From Coptodactyla brooksi (Eukaryota > Arthropoda > Insecta > Coleoptera > Scarabaeidae): a stretch of DNA of 20,842 nucleotides. This document shows, in pieces, positions 1-9,480 of this stretch. Made by a program: the position numbers and the translations under genes. Each line of letters starts with the position of its first letter. The stretch's first letter is position 1. The stretch spans positions 1 through 20,842 of the forward strand of contig JAWQRM010000635.1 of assembly GCA_033557675.1 (NCBI GenBank), written 5' to 3'. The notes beneath the pieces were generated by a model. It ran no database searches and was not told the origin of the DNA. It saw nothing but the letters and a program-made list of their open reading frames with translations.

Positions 1-59
1 TATAAGATACCCTCAGCAGTAATTTTAGGGTCTGTAGGTAGATGTAACCCCTTAAATCA

Positions 60-722
60 AATATACGGAGAAGATTTCTGTGACCTAGTTGTGAATAATG
101 ACATTTCAGCTATGAATGTGCCGCTCAATGCAAGTCAAAAGTAAATGCCCCCAAAGCTAGAATTCAGTTGCGGTATGATACAAATATTGTCGAAATGAAA
201 CAAATTATTGGTACGCTTTGTTGTATGGGGCTTTGTCAATGCCCTAGTTTTGAATGGTACTGGACAAGAAGTGTTCTTTATCAGAATACAGTTAGAACTA
301 TAACGTCATGAAATCGGTTCCAATTATCACTAAAAAGTCACAGCTTATTCATAATTTTCAAAGTCGTCTTACTCCAAAAGAGGCTGTCTGTATTGACGAG
401 ACGCTAGTACCATATAGGGGGCGGCCAAGTTTTAAACAATTCATCGAAAATAAAAGGCACAAGTTTGGCATAAAACTGCACAAGTTGTCAATTTTTACTG
501 ACAACTGAAAATCTAATTGAAAACTTAATCCGAAGCAAGTTATAGACAAAAAACTAAATTACAATAAGCATAAAGCTTACATAGATTTGTAAGACCAGAC
601 GAAAGCGTACAGTACATCATTGCATAGAGAAGTAAAATGGTATCGCAAATTAGAAATTGAACTTCTAGTCTTCACTGCAGTTCTCAAAAATAAATGGTCA
701 AAAAAATTACTGAAGATAGAAT
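60..722 (+). pseudogene. piggyBac-type transposase relic
   Basis: Fragments of a piggyBac-family (DDE_Tnp_1_7) transposase lie in order but in different frames. At 196-307 the frame reads a stretch containing MGLCQCPSFEWYW, typical of the region just before the catalytic core. At 308-505 a shifted frame reads AVCIDETLVPYRGR followed by NKRHKFGIKLHKL, which matches the family signature around a catalytic Asp (the D of IDET). At 617-722 another frame reads HREVKWYRKLEIELL, matching the segment near the C-terminus. The roughly 200 residues normally found between the second and third blocks are missing, and stops separate the blocks. It is therefore an internally deleted fossil that cannot be active. 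The first 60 bases show nothing I can assign. Family assignment rests on recognised motifs; the exact clade is unknown. Confidence 0.8.
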
Positions 723-1033
723 AAAATTAGCCTTGCCGGTGTCCCAAATTTCAAAAAGATTCCCCCGTCCGTTTTCAAGATATTTGACCGTTTCGAGACT
801 ATTTTGACATTTCTATGACATCTCAGTCATTCTTAATGAATTAGAAATTTATTAAGAATTGATGGTTAAAGGTACAGTTAGAATATTTATACGTTTGGTT
901 AAGAAATAAGCACACAGTTATGCAACCCGTCGTACAGAATGTGAGTTGTTTTTTTTTTTCAAATTAATTAATAAGTGCAACATGGCTATGTTATATATGA
1001 GTACGTCGATTATTTGTACATCCTGTTAGTGCG
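723..1033. other. intergenic, no gene recognised
   Basis: This stretch follows the piggyBac relic. It contains a 9-bp inverted repeat, ATTCTTAAT at 831-839 against ATTAAGAAT at about 853-861, and poly-T near 950. No open frame or RNA gene is supported. Confidence 0.5.
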
Positions 1034-1270
1034 TTAAGTTGTAAAGTATGTTTTATGCTTACCCCCATTATATCTGGGGAGTACTTTGCCGTTATCGGTC
1101 TGTTTAATCACTGGAAACGAAACGGGACCTTCGGCGTCCGCGGCGAACGTGTCCGTCACCTTCTGACGGGACGTAGATTGCTTGGCTACATCCTTCCCTT
1201 TGCTGCTGTAACGATTTACATTGCTTTTGGTTTGGTTATTAGACCTTTTCACTGGAATCATATCAAATAC
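1034..1270 (-). CDS. possible small gene or last exon, unidentified
   Basis: A minus-strand frame ends in TAA at 1034-1036 and is open up to a good splice acceptor (CTGTCATTTCAG, exon from 1270 downwards). It encodes about 78 polar residues rich in Lys, Ser and Asn. Visible segments include PVKRSNNQTK, KVTDTFAADAEGPVSF and VLPRYNGGK. An internal ATG (reading MIPVKRSN) just after the acceptor could also be the start of a 75-residue protein whose 5' UTR is spliced. The opposite strand is also open here, so chance cannot be excluded. I searched 1300-1690 on the minus strand for upstream exons and found only short, unconvincing frames. The gene would be divergent from Sm-D2 and could share its upstream region. 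I do not recognise the family. Confidence 0.3.
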   Translation of the reverse strand, partial: VFDMIPVKRSNNQTKSNVNRYSSKGKDVAKQSTSRQKVTDTFAADAEGPVSFPVIKQTDNGKVLPRYNGGKHKTYFTT

Positions 1271-1294
1271 CTGAAATGACAGGTAGTGTACCAT

Positions 1295-1745
1295 GTATAC
1301 ATAACCTCTATCCGAATCTATTAGTTGCTACGTATTAAGCTCATATATTACAAGATAGAGACGAAGCTACAAAGTAAACGATACTTCTACTAATTAGTTA
1401 CTGTTTATTGTGTTTAATTATCCAAAAATTGTACCTCCAACTTCTCTACTATGAAGTATGTTCTTGTCAATATTACTAGGCTGCCATTTTCGCGTTAGGA
1501 CGTTTATGCCTTTTCAGTTTCTAAAAATTTCCACTTAACCACCGTTTAATAACGTTAAGATATTTAAATCAAAGAGCAAACTAAAAAAAGCAATTTCATT
1601 TATTTCGCAACGAAAAAGAAAAAGTGTCGGTTGGTATCGGGACTTTCAACTTCACGGCGTTCCGTGAATGGCGCCATTACTAACATAACCTAAAAATTAG
1701 GACACCAACGCCGCTAATCCAGTGCCCTTGCAAAAAAAAAAAACA
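1295..1745. other. region upstream of Sm-D2
   Basis: No convincing coding exon lies here on either strand. The GC-richer patch at 1625-1730, followed by the A-run just before the Sm-D2 start, is the likely promoter and 5' UTR. A 28-codon minus-strand frame (1600-1686) opens there but lacks support as a gene. Confidence 0.4.
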
Positions 1746-2166
1746 ATGTAAGTATTACTCGAATTACCGAATTAGTTACGTTATTGGTTACGTTAATATA
1801 TTCAAATGAAGGGCATTGACGAAACCTAAGTCCGAAATGACCGCGGAAGAGCTGCAAGCTCGCGAAGAAGAGGAATTCAACACGGGGCCCCTTTCAGTCT
1901 TGACGATGTCCGTTAGGAATAACACGCAAGTCCTCATAAATTGCAGAAACAACAAAAAGCTACTCGGAAGGGTCAAAGCGTTCGATCGCCACTGCAACAT
2001 GGTATTGGAAAACGTGAAGGAAATGTGGACGGAGCAGCCGCGACCCGGAAAGGGCAAGAAAAAATCTAAACCGGTCAACAAGGACCGCTTCATCTCGAAA
2101 ATGTTCCTGAGGGGCGACTCCGTAATTTTAGTCGTTAGAAATCCACTCGCCGCTTCAAATAAGTAA
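1746..2166 (+). CDS. SmD2: small nuclear ribonucleoprotein Sm-D2
   Basis: Core Sm protein D2 of the heteroheptameric ring that assembles on U1, U2, U4 and U5 snRNAs; it acts in spliceosomal snRNP biogenesis and splicing in cytoplasm and nucleus. The CDS is join(1746..1747,1812..2166) and gives 118 residues, the same length as human SNRPD2. The large exon lacks an ATG in frame before PKSEMTAEEL. Splicing GTAAGT at 1748 to the AG ending at 1811 joins AT to G and restores M-A-L-T-K-P-K. The Sm1 region (LINCRNNKKLLGRVKAFDRH) and Sm2 region (FLRGDSVILVVRNP) are intact, as is the lysine-rich linker KGKKKSKPVNKDR between them. Near identity to metazoan Sm-D2 makes this call secure. Confidence 0.97.
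1748..1811 (+). other. 64-nt intron splitting the Sm-D2 start codon
   Basis: The donor is AT|GTAAGTATT and the acceptor is AATGAAG|GGCATTG. The unspliced ATG at 1746-1748 and the ATG at 1806-1808 both run out of frame or into early stops. Only removal of this intron gives the conserved Sm-D2 N-terminus. Confidence 0.85.
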
Positions 2167-2240
2167 ACCACTCTTCCTTTAGATGTATTTAATAATTAAA
2201 AAAATATAATTTGCGTTTACTATGTTCGAATATTTGTATT

Positions 2241-2246
2241 AATAAA
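2241..2246 (+). terminator. poly(A) signal of Sm-D2
   Basis: A canonical AATAAA lies 75 nt after the Sm-D2 stop codon, at the usual position for a short 3' UTR. Confidence 0.7.
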
Positions 2247-2259
2247 GACAATTTGAATT

Positions 2260-2880
2260 CTTTTCTAGGTTGACATCCTCATTTAGTCTTAATATGATAG
2301 TGTTGAATTTTCATCCTGTTCTGACGCCTTTCTGGTGTCCAGTTTATTGCCTTTTCCTTGAATCGCTAATACTGTCATTGTATCCTCAAATATATCGGGT
2401 TTATTCCAGCATTTATTCAAGTGTTTTGCATAATTGGAGTCGGCTCTATTGAATCAATTCTATGTGTTCATTGAAAATTGAACAATATTATGTGTTCATT
2501 GTATCTCCTGAAATTTCTGACCTATCTGGCCGATATATGACATCTAATTTGTACACCCTGGTTAATTTATATTTATCCACGTTTTAAATTTTCGCTCTGA
2601 GTATATTTTTGATATTATTTGTTTTGTATGCAATTTGTATGTTATTGTGTATATAAGGGGCGGTATATGTGAAGCTGCCCAAGTTGGTGTTCCGGTGGTT
2701 TTTGTTTCGGGTCGTTCGCTTATTAGGTTTTTTTTAATTCTACTATTGGTTTTATTTTTGATTCACTTATGAAGTTTATACTTTACGTTTTGTTATTAAA
2801 TCTAATGTCGAAGTTGATGGTTGTTTAAAACTTAAAAACGTATTGTGTGTTATTCTTCAAATACGATGAAGTTAACGCCA
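2260..2880. other. intergenic AT-rich stretch
   Basis: No recognised coding. A TATAAGGGGCGG sequence at about 2651-2662 followed by GT-rich sequence could be the promoter side of the transposon that follows, but I cannot define an element end here. Confidence 0.4.
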
Positions 2881-2899
2881 AGCGGTTGTTTTGAATATG

Positions 2900-4596
2900 T
2901 ATAAGAAAATATGTCTAGGACTCTCCCGATTTAGGAATGAGTGTAATGGTGTCAAAAATTGCAATAACAATAGGTAAGGTAATTATGTTGCATAAAGATA
3001 GTATATACATTACAGTTTTGCTTATTTTTTGTTGTAGGGGTTGCAGAATCGACTGTTTACAGAATTGTAAAGGAGTATAAAACCACAGGAAAGGAAACGT
3101 TTGATGAAAGTATCAAGAATCCGATTGCAAGAGTTATACCGTTTGGCGGTGCGGTACTAACCCCATAGGAATCCAGCAGTGGGTGGAAGTGAGACGGACC
3201 GGGCCTCAATTACTTCGAGAGCGAGCGGGACGCAACGTAACAAACAAAATTTGAAGAGAGGAGAAAGAAAGTCTCGGCCCAATGTGATTTAGTCACGGTG
3301 ACTTCGCAGTTGTCGTTACTGCAGATACACTTTGTTTTTCTTTCGTTAACTCTTGTTTTTTTTTTTGCACAGAATGGATTATTTTGCCATCCAAGAAAAG
3401 GGGCAAAGAGAATATTTTGCACAGAAATGGGTATCATTCCTTCAAATTACGAATATTCAATGAAATACAAAATTGCTACTACTCTCAAATAACTGCCTGC
3501 CGTTCTTCCTACTCTTTCAACTTTGGTTGCACGTTGCGCTCTCTCGCTTGCTCTCGAAGCAAGTCCGTCTCACTTCCTCTCACTGCCCTAATTCCCTATG
3601 GGGTTAATCGCCTACCGCCTTACGGTATATTCATTATTTTTGAAAAATGAACTTCCTACAGTACATAAAATTTTACGAGAAATAAAAGAACACCCATTTA
3701 CACCTTAGGAATTTATGAAAACATTGAATTTTAGGTAAGATACGTTTTGTTAAAATATTTCAAATCACAAACTTTTATTTGTTATTAGATATCTTAAACG
3801 GAGTAGAAAATCTCTTAGTTGAGTGGTCTGATATAATAAAGTGGAAAATCAAGTATCTAACATCCATAAAAGCCTTTAAAGCCGAAGGACTATCAATTTT
3901 CCACTTGGACGAAATGTGGATCAACGAAGATCATACTAGGGAAGTTGTGTGGGCCAATACCACAATTCAGAGTGAAAGAAAGCCTTTTGTCCGAGGGCTA
4001 TTTTTAGGTATCAAGAACCCATCAGGAAGAGGTCGTTGATTAATAATGGTACATATTGGATCTAAAGGAGGATTTGTTGATGATGGCTTATTAGTATTTG
4101 AAAGGAAAAAATCTTGTGACTACCACGAAGAAATTAATTCTGAAGTGCTTGAAAAATGGTTCGAAAAGATATTGAAGAAGCTTCTCCTAAATGCTGTTAT
4201 TGTAATGGACAATGCTTCGTACCACAGCAGACAGACAGAAAAAATCCCCGCCACACACAAGAAAGAAGAACATTAAAGATTTTCTTAAATCTCTTTAGAT
4301 TTGAGAAAATCTTGAAGATAGGTTTTAAAGAAAAGTTTTGCGAAAGCAAAATTGTGTTACGGCTACCACCATATCATTGTGAATCTATTGAGTTATTATG
4401 GGCACAAATAAAAAATGAGATTGGAGTCAAAAACAATTGTTTAAGTTAGCTGAAGTAAAGGGATTGCTAAATGAAGCAATTGCAAATGTTACTCAAGAAA
4501 ACGAATAATTGTGAACAACGTATAATTAAAGAAGAAGAGGAAATGTCCGTGTTAGGTGGCATAATGGATGATTTTCAACATTTCCTTGGGCTCTAG
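2900..4596 (+). pseudogene. Tc1/mariner-superfamily transposase, decayed, with introns
   Basis: A DDE transposase of the IS630/Tc1/mariner superfamily, of a type common in insect genomes. The helix-turn-helix end reads IAITIGVAESTVYRI and is joined across an intron at 2974-3037. After an inserted element the frame continues with KNELPTVHKILREIKE. It then crosses a second intron (3735-3788) into the catalytic core, with FHLDEMWINEDHT at about 3896, VIVMDNASYHSRQ at about 4195 and IELLWAQIKNE at about 4386. These supply the D, D and E positions. The C-terminal tail GGIMDDFQHFLGL ends at TAG 4594-4596. It is inactive: there is a TAG near 3706, an in-frame TGA near 4034, frameshifts near 4270, 4440 and 4505, and loss of a few residues before the catalytic Glu. 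The two introns keep GT-AG ends, so it was once an expressed spliced gene. Confidence 0.85.
3137..3627. mobile_element. 491-bp MITE-like element with long TIRs and TA target duplication
   Basis: The left end (TACCGTTTGGCGGT...) and the reverse complement of the right end (TACCGTAAGGCGGT...) match over about 120 bp. The match includes the blocks TAACCCCATAGG, GGAAGTGAGACGGAC, TTCGAGAGC and CGCAACGT. It is flanked by TA at 3135-3136 and TA at 3628-3629, the target duplication of Tc1/mariner elements. Removing the element and one TA rejoins the host transposase reading through to KNELPTVHK. There is no transposase inside, so it is non-autonomous. The family name is unknown to me. Confidence 0.85.
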
Positions 4597-4610
4597 TATT
4601 GGAAATACAA

Positions 4611-5506
4611 TAGTGATAGTAATTTTGCAGATTATGAAAATTTATAGCAACACTATAATATGGTATACTCTAATGTATATATAATGTATAGTTATAACTA
4701 ATAAAGTATAATAGCGTTTCCAGGATAAAAAATACTTTTGAAGTTTATTAAAACGTTCACAGAGCATTAAACAGAACCGATGAGTTATGCAACTGCATTA
4801 TCGAGTATGTATATTGGGAAATCGTTAGTAAGAGTTTAAGGTGAAGCTATATTTGCCTTGTGTGATTTGTGTGAAAAAATGAACTATAGAGGGTTTATGT
4901 TTTCTTCCTTGCTTCCCCTTGTACATTTCGACGTCTTGAAAAATGGGAATAAGCTGAAAGGTATCGGCCACAAGTAAAACTAGGAGATGTACATCGTACA
5001 TGACTTTCTCTTACCTTGCCCCTGGTTTAAATGTATAAAAAAATGCATCAATATAAGGACTTCAAAAATGAAATAATATAAAGGTGTTCCATTTAAAAAT
5101 CTAAAGTTGGATGGTTTTTAGAATAAACCGAACACCCCCTATATTCGAAAACTGATTCTAATTGTGAAGAGTTCGAGGTCACCTTTATTTGAAACATTTT
5201 TTCTAAGGAGAGCAATATTAGAGAACTGTTTATTTTAAGCATGTACCATCCTTATAGTTTTTTATTCACATTTTTATGTAGGTTAGAAAAATATATATGG
5301 TTACAAAAAATTGAGGACAAATCAAAAAAATGTTAAGGTAAGTACCTCAACCATATGTAGAATTTTTACGAAATCCTTATTGTGATTATATAATAATTAG
5401 CTTGTATTGAAAGTATTGTTTTACTCAGTCTAACGTGGCAGTCTAAAACCGACTTACAGACAGACGGACGGACAGAGGCCAACGACAAAAATAGCATAGA
5501 TAGAGC
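4611..5506 (+). repeat. left copy of a 0.9-1.1 kb inverted repeat
   Basis: It begins at AATAGTGAT and ends at AAAAATAGCATAGATAG. The whole stretch recurs in reverse complement at 9481-10547. Recognisable blocks are TATAGTTATAACTAATAAAG, GTTATGCAACTGCATTATCG, CATGACTTTCTCTTACCTTG, AATAAACCGAACACCC and a GACG-rich microsatellite at about 5460-5476. It has no long ORF. It starts 15 bp after the transposase stop and ends about 140 bp before the HEAT gene's CpG-rich 5' region. Confidence 0.85.
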
Positions 5507-5644
5507 CCACAAAGGAAATCAATTTACTTCCTTGCTGCAATAAACGGTAAAAAGACACTATGGAGAGAACATGAATTTACATTTCAAACAAAAATCCGTA
5601 AAACATGCGCGCCTTACCTGGTTCGATCTGATTCGCAACACTAA

Positions 5645-5655
5645 TGCGCATGCGC
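5645..5655. promoter_or_regulatory. NRF-1/Ewg-like palindrome TGCGCATGCGC
   Basis: The sequence is the perfect NRF-1 consensus palindrome, 57 bp before the preferred HEAT-gene ATG, with a second half-site CATGCGCG at 5603-5610. NRF-1 (Ewg in flies) sites are typical of core promoters of constitutively expressed animal genes. This supports placing transcription start here and translation start at 5712 rather than at the earlier in-frame ATG 5571. Confidence 0.5.
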
Positions 5656-5711
5656 GTAAACAACCGCCGTACGTAAACAATCGAAAACGTGATATTTCCG
5701 ATAATTTCAAA

Positions 5712-8700
5712 ATGAGAATCGACGTGGTATTAAATAAACACGAATTATTAGGATACGACCACCCTTACATAAAGTATATAATAAATGTTATAAACGATTT
5801 ACCGTTGTGTAATTACGATGAAAAGGACGTTGACGAATATAGCCTGTTGGTACCGGAAAACTTATCGGAAGCGTTCAAACTACATTTGGAGGTAGATTTT
5901 GAGTTGAATAAGGTGTTATTGATGGTTCTCGTGTATCACGTCTTGTCGAATAATTACGATAAGGCCGATATCGTGGCTGCGATTAACTTTCTTATTATCG
6001 CAGCTAAAGAGGAGGATGTGCCGCAAGTAGTTTTCGATAAAGTTTTCGAAAAGGCGCTCGAAGAGTTGGACAGATGGGAGAATGTCCCGTTAGAAACGTT
6101 ATTACGTATCAACGATTTTATCGTTTCTACCGATTATAATTTATCTAAACACGCCGAGGGTGTAATCGTTTTGCTAAGGAACACCATCAGTAGCGACAGT
6201 GAAATTATTGTCGATTTAGAATCCGGGTTGGGAAATAAACCTAAACCGGGTCGAGTCGGATTCATCGCTTTGAAAAATTTTGTTGAAAAACGCTTCGAAG
6301 ATGATGATTTATCTGATGTCTTTGTACTGGCTTTAACGACGTTATGCATAAACGATACTTCGCGGGTCCCTATAGAAAATATCGTGGTTTTCTTCCGTCA
6401 GGTTTTAAAAAAATTTCATACCTACAACTGGTTTAAGAATTCGTTTCTAAAAGCGATGGTCACGGTCGAGGATCCTACGGTAAGGGATTTTATCAACAAT
6501 CGTATAAAATCCTATCCGTTGTTCTTTTAGATAACGGTCAAATTACTAAAACTCTGCGATAAAGAGAATTACTCTTCGATCGTCTGCGGTATAATCAATT
6601 ACTACGTCACTTGCCCGAAAGAAGACCGTGTTTATTTACAACAAACCATGAGCTTAATCATCGGCAACCCTTATAGATGCGACCATTACGACGATCGAAG
6701 TCGACAGAAAATTGTCGACCGAATCGTACGTCAGGTTTTTCTTCGACTCGGAAATTGCGAATTAAAAGAAAAGGAAAGTATTATGAGCACTTTTATCGAG
6801 TGGTACGAGTGGAAGGATATTAATTTGCGGAGGACGTTACAGGTAAAATCGTATTAAATAAAAAAAATTAATTATTAAGTTTACCATTTGTTTGGAGAAT
6901 AAAAATTCTGAATTATAAAATATTAATTTTCATTATTTTTGTAGCAAATGCTCAATGCGCAAGAAGGTTCGGTGACGGTAAAGAATATGCTGTTAATTTT
7001 AGAACGATCGGTAAATTTGCACTGGCAGAAAGAGACGTACAACATCCTGTTCCTGAAGTTGACGTTAAACATTTTCTATAATAAATCGGAATATATGTTT
7101 AATCGGTTGGTACGAATGGTCGAGATGTTGTGCTTTAAGGGTTTGGCATCGCAGGTCGAACCGTGTTTGCCGCATATCGTAAAAGTGATACAGAAGTACG
7201 CGGACAAGAAGGTGCCCGCCGTTAAGCCGTTATTAGGAATCATAACGCATTTCGCTTTGGTTCCGACGCAAGTCGGCAAGAAGTTTTTATTCGAGATCCA
7301 TAATTTAATTAGTTCCGCAATGACGAGAAACCATGACGCCAATGCCGAGTTCGGAGTGTTGCGAATACTGATTTCGCCCGATATGCACGGAAAAGAAATA
7401 TTTTCGACTTTAGAAACGTATTTTCCTATAACGTAAGTTAGATTTCCTCCGTCGGACCTATATAATAATTTATTTGCTTTCTAGCCAAGAACAATTAATG
7501 GTATTACTCGAAGAAAGAACTCTTAAGTATCGACAGGTTGCGTGGCCGTTTCTATGCATGTTATTAGACAGATACGAGCTGTCGACGTTCCCAGCGCATT
7601 TTATGCATTTTGTAACGGAACTGGAGCACGTAATTATGTAAAATTCCGACCTTTAACACAATTTTGTTAATGTATCGTAATTATAGCCTGAATTTTATGG
7701 ACGGATAGAGGCTATATACGTTGTACAAACCATTAATAAAATTTACACGTCGAAGATGCGGAAGAATCTTTCGCCGGAAGATAAAGCGTTAGCGGCGCGA
7801 CTGTTTAATATCTTCTCGAAACACACTATGATGTGCTACGTGCCGACTCGTGTTGCAAACGAAGTAGTCGTATTAATTTGTCTTCTCGGTCGAGTAATCG
7901 ATTATAATTCTGCAAAATTGACTCAATGGAGACAGGTATGTATGTATAAAATCGAAGAGAAATTGTGTGGGGGCGTGGCCTCTCCTATGACTTCCCACAT
8001 TATATACCATTAAAATTAATAATTATCTTTATTACAGACGGCGTTGTCGGAAGTAATTAATCATTACGATCAAACGAACATTTCCGCAACCGTAAGAAAA
8101 CTCTCGTATTTGTCGCATTTCTTAGTTCCCGCGAGGATGCAAGTGGGGGAAGAAGAACGGGAAAAAATAAGAGATATTTTGCTATACGACGCGGACGATA
8201 TTCTCCCGTCACTTTTGGCAAAGTTCGTACTGTTTTACGGTAGGATTTCTTTGAAATTCAACTACAAGATAGACGACACGATAACGATTTTGAAAAAATT
8301 TTTAAACCACGACGACGCGGAAGTTCAAATGGTGACCCTTACGACACTGTACGACATTTCAAATTTGCAAGTATTTTTAGTATTTGTAAAATTCTTATTT
8401 AATTCGCGTATTTCAGGCGTTTACAAAATTTTAAAATGATAGATAACGAATTATTAAAGCTAATCGTTTCGCCGAACGCGGCCGTACAGGACGCCGCGTT
8501 AAAATTGCTGTTGGAATTATTGTCGAAGGATCAAGTGCGGTTAAAATTAGAAGGAACGATCAGACTTTTACTCGTCGTAGTCAACAGAAACGTCAACGTG
8601 GATATGTTCCTAAAAGACCCTTGCGAAAGGGAACAATTAATAAAAAGCGAAAAGATCATAAAAAGCTACTTCGTTCATCTCCTGTTTTATTTGAACGATT

Positions 8701-9435
8701 TTACCGAACAAAAGAACTTCAACGTTACGATGCCGTTAAGGAGGTCTTACACCTACGAACATCGTTGCGTGATTTATCGGTACTTGTTCGGCATTTTGCA
8801 ACGTCCGAATCAGCTGTACATTCTGCAGATTTTATGCCTCGAATTTCTCGATCCTCTATACAACGGGGCGACGGAAATGAACTTCAAATCTTTAATGACG
8901 TTAAGGGACTGCGTCACGCTAATTTCGTATTACGCGGCGGAAAACATCGAAAATCCCATTCTGGACACGGAGAAGTTCTACGAAGAGTACATGCCGAAAG
9001 TTCAGACCTTACTTGTAGCGGACTATAGCGTAAAAAGTGTCTTAACGGTACGTTAAAAAATGTGTAAAAAGTTTATTTTCAAACGTTCTTCAACAGGAAT
9101 TTAATCAGAAACTGGCAATAGTCGTGCGTTCCTTATTAAAGATGTTGTGCAAAATCGAGAAGGCCAGCAAGGAAATGTTACCGCAAATTTATAATGCCGT
9201 AGCTTTGTTAACGACCGCCTACTACGATAACGTGCGTATTATTACGTTTATCGCGTCTTATTATTTATTTCTTTTTCTTCAGGTGCTCTCCATAGTTAAC
9301 GATAATAACAATATACGAGACCTGTTCTGCATTTACAACACGTTCTTCGCGAAGTATCGTAACATCATCACGTCCGAACCGATAAGCGCTAAAATGATCG
9401 CCGATCAGGAAGAATGGGAACAGTATATTCAGTAA
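5712..9435 (+). CDS. HEAT/ARM-repeat-like protein of about 1069 residues, unidentified
   Basis: Nine exons: join(5712..6479, 6531..6842, 6945..7432, 7485..7629, 7687..7935, 8038..8366, 8417..9047, 9097..9231, 9283..9435). Every junction keeps frame. Introns are 49-102 nt; seven are GT-AG and one fits only as GC-AG (8367-8416). The product is built of repeated amphipathic helix pairs with no signal peptide, membrane span or catalytic motif. Examples are LLRINDFIVSTDYNLSKHAE, VLLRNTISSDSEI and LLKLIVSPNAAVQDAALKLL. That pattern is typical of alpha-solenoid scaffolds. I chose ATG 5712 (TCAAAATGAGAATC) because the NRF-1-like promoter palindrome lies inside the longer frame starting at 5571. I could not match it to a named family. 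Solenoid proteins of similar length, such as TTI1, symplekin or an Integrator subunit, are candidates to test, not calls. The gene lies between inverted repeats and shows no decay. Confidence 0.72.
8367..8416 (+). other. GC-AG intron in the HEAT gene
   Basis: Using the GTATTT donor at 8371 gives a frameshift and an immediate stop after the acceptor TATTTCAG. Using GCAAGT at 8367, the consensus GC donor, gives exon phases that match and joins DISNL to RLQNFKMIDNELLK. Confidence 0.6.
9232..9282 (+). other. 51-nt intron, in frame and stop-free if retained
   Basis: The donor is AAC|GTGCGT and the acceptor is TTTTTCTTCAG|GTGCTC, with a strong pyrimidine tract. Its length is a multiple of three and it contains no stop, so retention would insert 17 residues (VRIITFIASYYLFLFLQ) without truncating the protein. 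Confidence 0.55.
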
Positions 9436-9480
9436 GGTTTATTTTTACTTTCTCTTAAGAGAAAACATTGTGTAAATAGT
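9436..9480. other. short gap after the HEAT stop codon
   Basis: This contains the strong donor-like CA|GTAAGG overlapping the stop codon at 9433-9435, then pyrimidine-rich sequence. No poly(A) signal is visible before the repeat begins. Confidence 0.4.

Noticed and set aside
1055..1279. 74-codon plus-strand hydrophobic frame
   Set aside because: Shadow of the minus-strand candidate exon; no splice or start context of its own.
1600..1686. 28-codon minus-strand frame beginning MLVMAPFTERREV
   Set aside because: Too short, with no in-phase splice to the 1034-1270 candidate that I could support.
3384..3650. 88-codon frame inside the 491-bp element
   Set aside because: Runs through its terminal repeat; no transposase or other motif.
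6480..6530. Continuation of HEAT exon 1 to the stop at 6528-6530
   Set aside because: GTAAGG at 6480 and TTGTTCTTTTAG at 6530 define a 51-nt intron that restores the helical frame, so the stop is intronic.
8621..9028. 135-codon plus-strand frame overlapping the HEAT gene
   Set aside because: Alternative frame of exon 7; the HEAT frame joins neighbouring exons in phase and has the helical repeat pattern.
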